Below, piece after piece: positions 7,810-8,245 of a stretch of 8,245 nt of DNA. The stretch is taken from positions 1-8,245 of the forward strand of contig JAQBZY010000043.1 of NCBI GenBank assembly GCA_027620395.1. Direction: 5' to 3'. The position numbers and the translations under genes are program-made. Position 1 is the stretch's first letter. Every line of letters begins with the position of its first letter. The notes beneath the pieces were generated by a model, which saw only the letters and a program-made list of their open reading frames with translations, made no database searches and had not been told where the DNA came from. Source of the DNA: Pseudomonadota bacterium. GTDB lineage: Bacteria; Pseudomonadota; Alphaproteobacteria; Rhodospirillales; Casp-alpha2.

Positions 7810-7882
7810 CCGCTTAACGATGCCGCGGCGATGATGGCGATGCGGGCCAGCCAAAACCGGCAATTTCAGAGGGAAGCATATA
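7785..7882. other. addA-trxA intergenic spacer
   Basis: This is the only clear non-coding gap inside the window (98 bases). It contains the -10 half of the candidate promoter, a GATG-rich stretch around 7820-7844 (CGATG occurs three times) and the trxA ribosome binding site. I see no strong hairpin followed by a T-run, so readthrough from the add operon into trxA remains possible. Confidence 0.7.
7869..7874 (+). promoter_or_regulatory. Shine-Dalgarno site of trxA
   Basis: GAGGGA ends eight bases before the ATG at 7883, a near-ideal spacing. It is the clearest ribosome binding site in the window and fixes the trxA start. It fits independent, strong translation of trxA, unlike the coupled genes upstream. 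Confidence 0.8.
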
Positions 7883-8200
7883 ATGCCGAAACAAGTCAGT
7901 GACAGTTCATTCGAGGTCGATGTCTTGCAGGCGTCAGGCCCGGTTCTGGTCGATTTTTGGGCCGAATGGTGCGGTCCGTGCAAGCAGATCGCGCCGGCGC
8001 TCGAGGAGATCTCGGCCGAGATGGCCGGCCGGCTGACCATCGCCAAGGTCAACATCGACGACAATCCGGAGACCCCCAGCAAGTATGGTGTACGCGGCAT
8101 TCCGACGCTGATCCTGTTCAAGGACGGCGAGGTCGCCGACACCAAGGTCGGCGCACTGCCGAAGGGTCAATTGATGGCTTGGGTCCAACAGCATCTGTGA
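7883..8200 (+). CDS. trxA: Thioredoxin 1 (TrxA)
   Basis: The 105-residue protein is a single-domain classical thioredoxin, essentially full family length, with no signal peptide, so cytoplasmic. The redox motif WCGPC has Cys30 and Cys33. The buried Asp24 in VLVDFWA and the cis-proline Pro74 in RGIPTL match Asp26 and Pro76 of E. coli thioredoxin with a constant shift of two. TrxA reduces protein disulfides, including those of ribonucleotide reductase, methionine sulfoxide reductase and peroxiredoxins, and is recycled by thioredoxin reductase with NADPH. The ATG at 7883 is supported by a good Shine-Dalgarno site. The gene lies 98 bases after addA with its own candidate promoter; addA followed by trxA is, to my knowledge, a common alphaproteobacterial order, often with folC next, which lies outside this window. 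No unusual residues are seen. Confidence 0.97.
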   Translation: MPKQVSDSSFEVDVLQASGPVLVDFWAEWCGPCKQIAPALEEISAEMAGRLTIAKVNIDDNPETPSKYGVRGIPTLILFKDGEVADTKVGALPKGQLMAWVQQHL

Positions 8201-8216
8201 CGGCAACCTGAACCCG

Positions 8217-8245
8217 GGGGCCCGCCCGGCTACCAACGGGGCCCC
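8217..8245 (+). terminator. GC-rich inverted repeat after trxA, possible terminator stem cut by the window end
   Basis: GGGGCC at 8217-8222 can pair with GGCCCC at 8240-8245 across a 17-base loop. A competing small stem pairs CCGGG at 8214-8218 with CCCGG at 8225-8229. It begins 16 bases after the trxA stop, where a terminator is expected. The sequence ends before any T-run could be seen, so this is only tentative. Confidence 0.25.

Noticed and set aside
7785..7882. Intrinsic terminator after addA
   Set aside because: Only short imperfect pairings are present and no T-run follows any of them.
1..8245. Hidden mobile element, CRISPR array, tRNA, or novel defence system
   Set aside because: No direct-repeat arrays, transposase motifs, tRNA-like folds or composition breaks were seen. 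The window is almost completely filled by five recognisable housekeeping genes.

Overview
The window is high-GC DNA, by eye about 64% GC, from what looks like an alphaproteobacterium, probably Rhodospirillales-like. Two things point there: the addB-addA order with alphaproteobacterial-type AddB and AddA proteins, and the adjacent amgK-murU cell-wall recycling pair. I cannot name a genus from the sequence alone.

All five genes lie on the + strand. (1) Positions 1-614 hold the C-terminal part of an AmgK-like sugar kinase, whose start lies before the window. (2) Positions 629-1357 encode a MurU-like nucleotidyltransferase. (3) Positions 1354-4323 encode AddB. (4) Positions 4320-7784 encode AddA. 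(5) After a 98-base gap, positions 7883-8200 encode a classical thioredoxin (trxA). The first four genes are packed head to tail: murU/addB overlap by GTGA and addB/addA by ATGA. If murU starts at its upstream TTG, amgK/murU also overlap, by TTGA. This looks like one translationally coupled operon. trxA has its own Shine-Dalgarno site and a credible sigma70-type promoter whose -35 box overlaps the addA stop codon.

Functionally there are three units. AmgK and MurU turn recycled MurNAc into MurNAc-1-phosphate and then UDP-MurNAc, bypassing the fosfomycin-sensitive MurA step. AddA and AddB form the helicase-nuclease that processes double-strand breaks for RecA loading; both subunits keep complete RecB-type nuclease motifs, and AddA keeps the full SF1 helicase motif set. 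Thioredoxin is a general disulfide reductant. The linkage is probably shared housekeeping transcription and not a new pathway.

I found no mobile elements, CRISPR arrays, tRNA or rRNA genes, and no convincing undescribed system. The points most worth a second look are the AddB lineage features (no Fe-S cysteines, no Walker A), the chain of NTGA junctions, the trxA promoter, and the frequent AGA/AGG arginine codons in addB.
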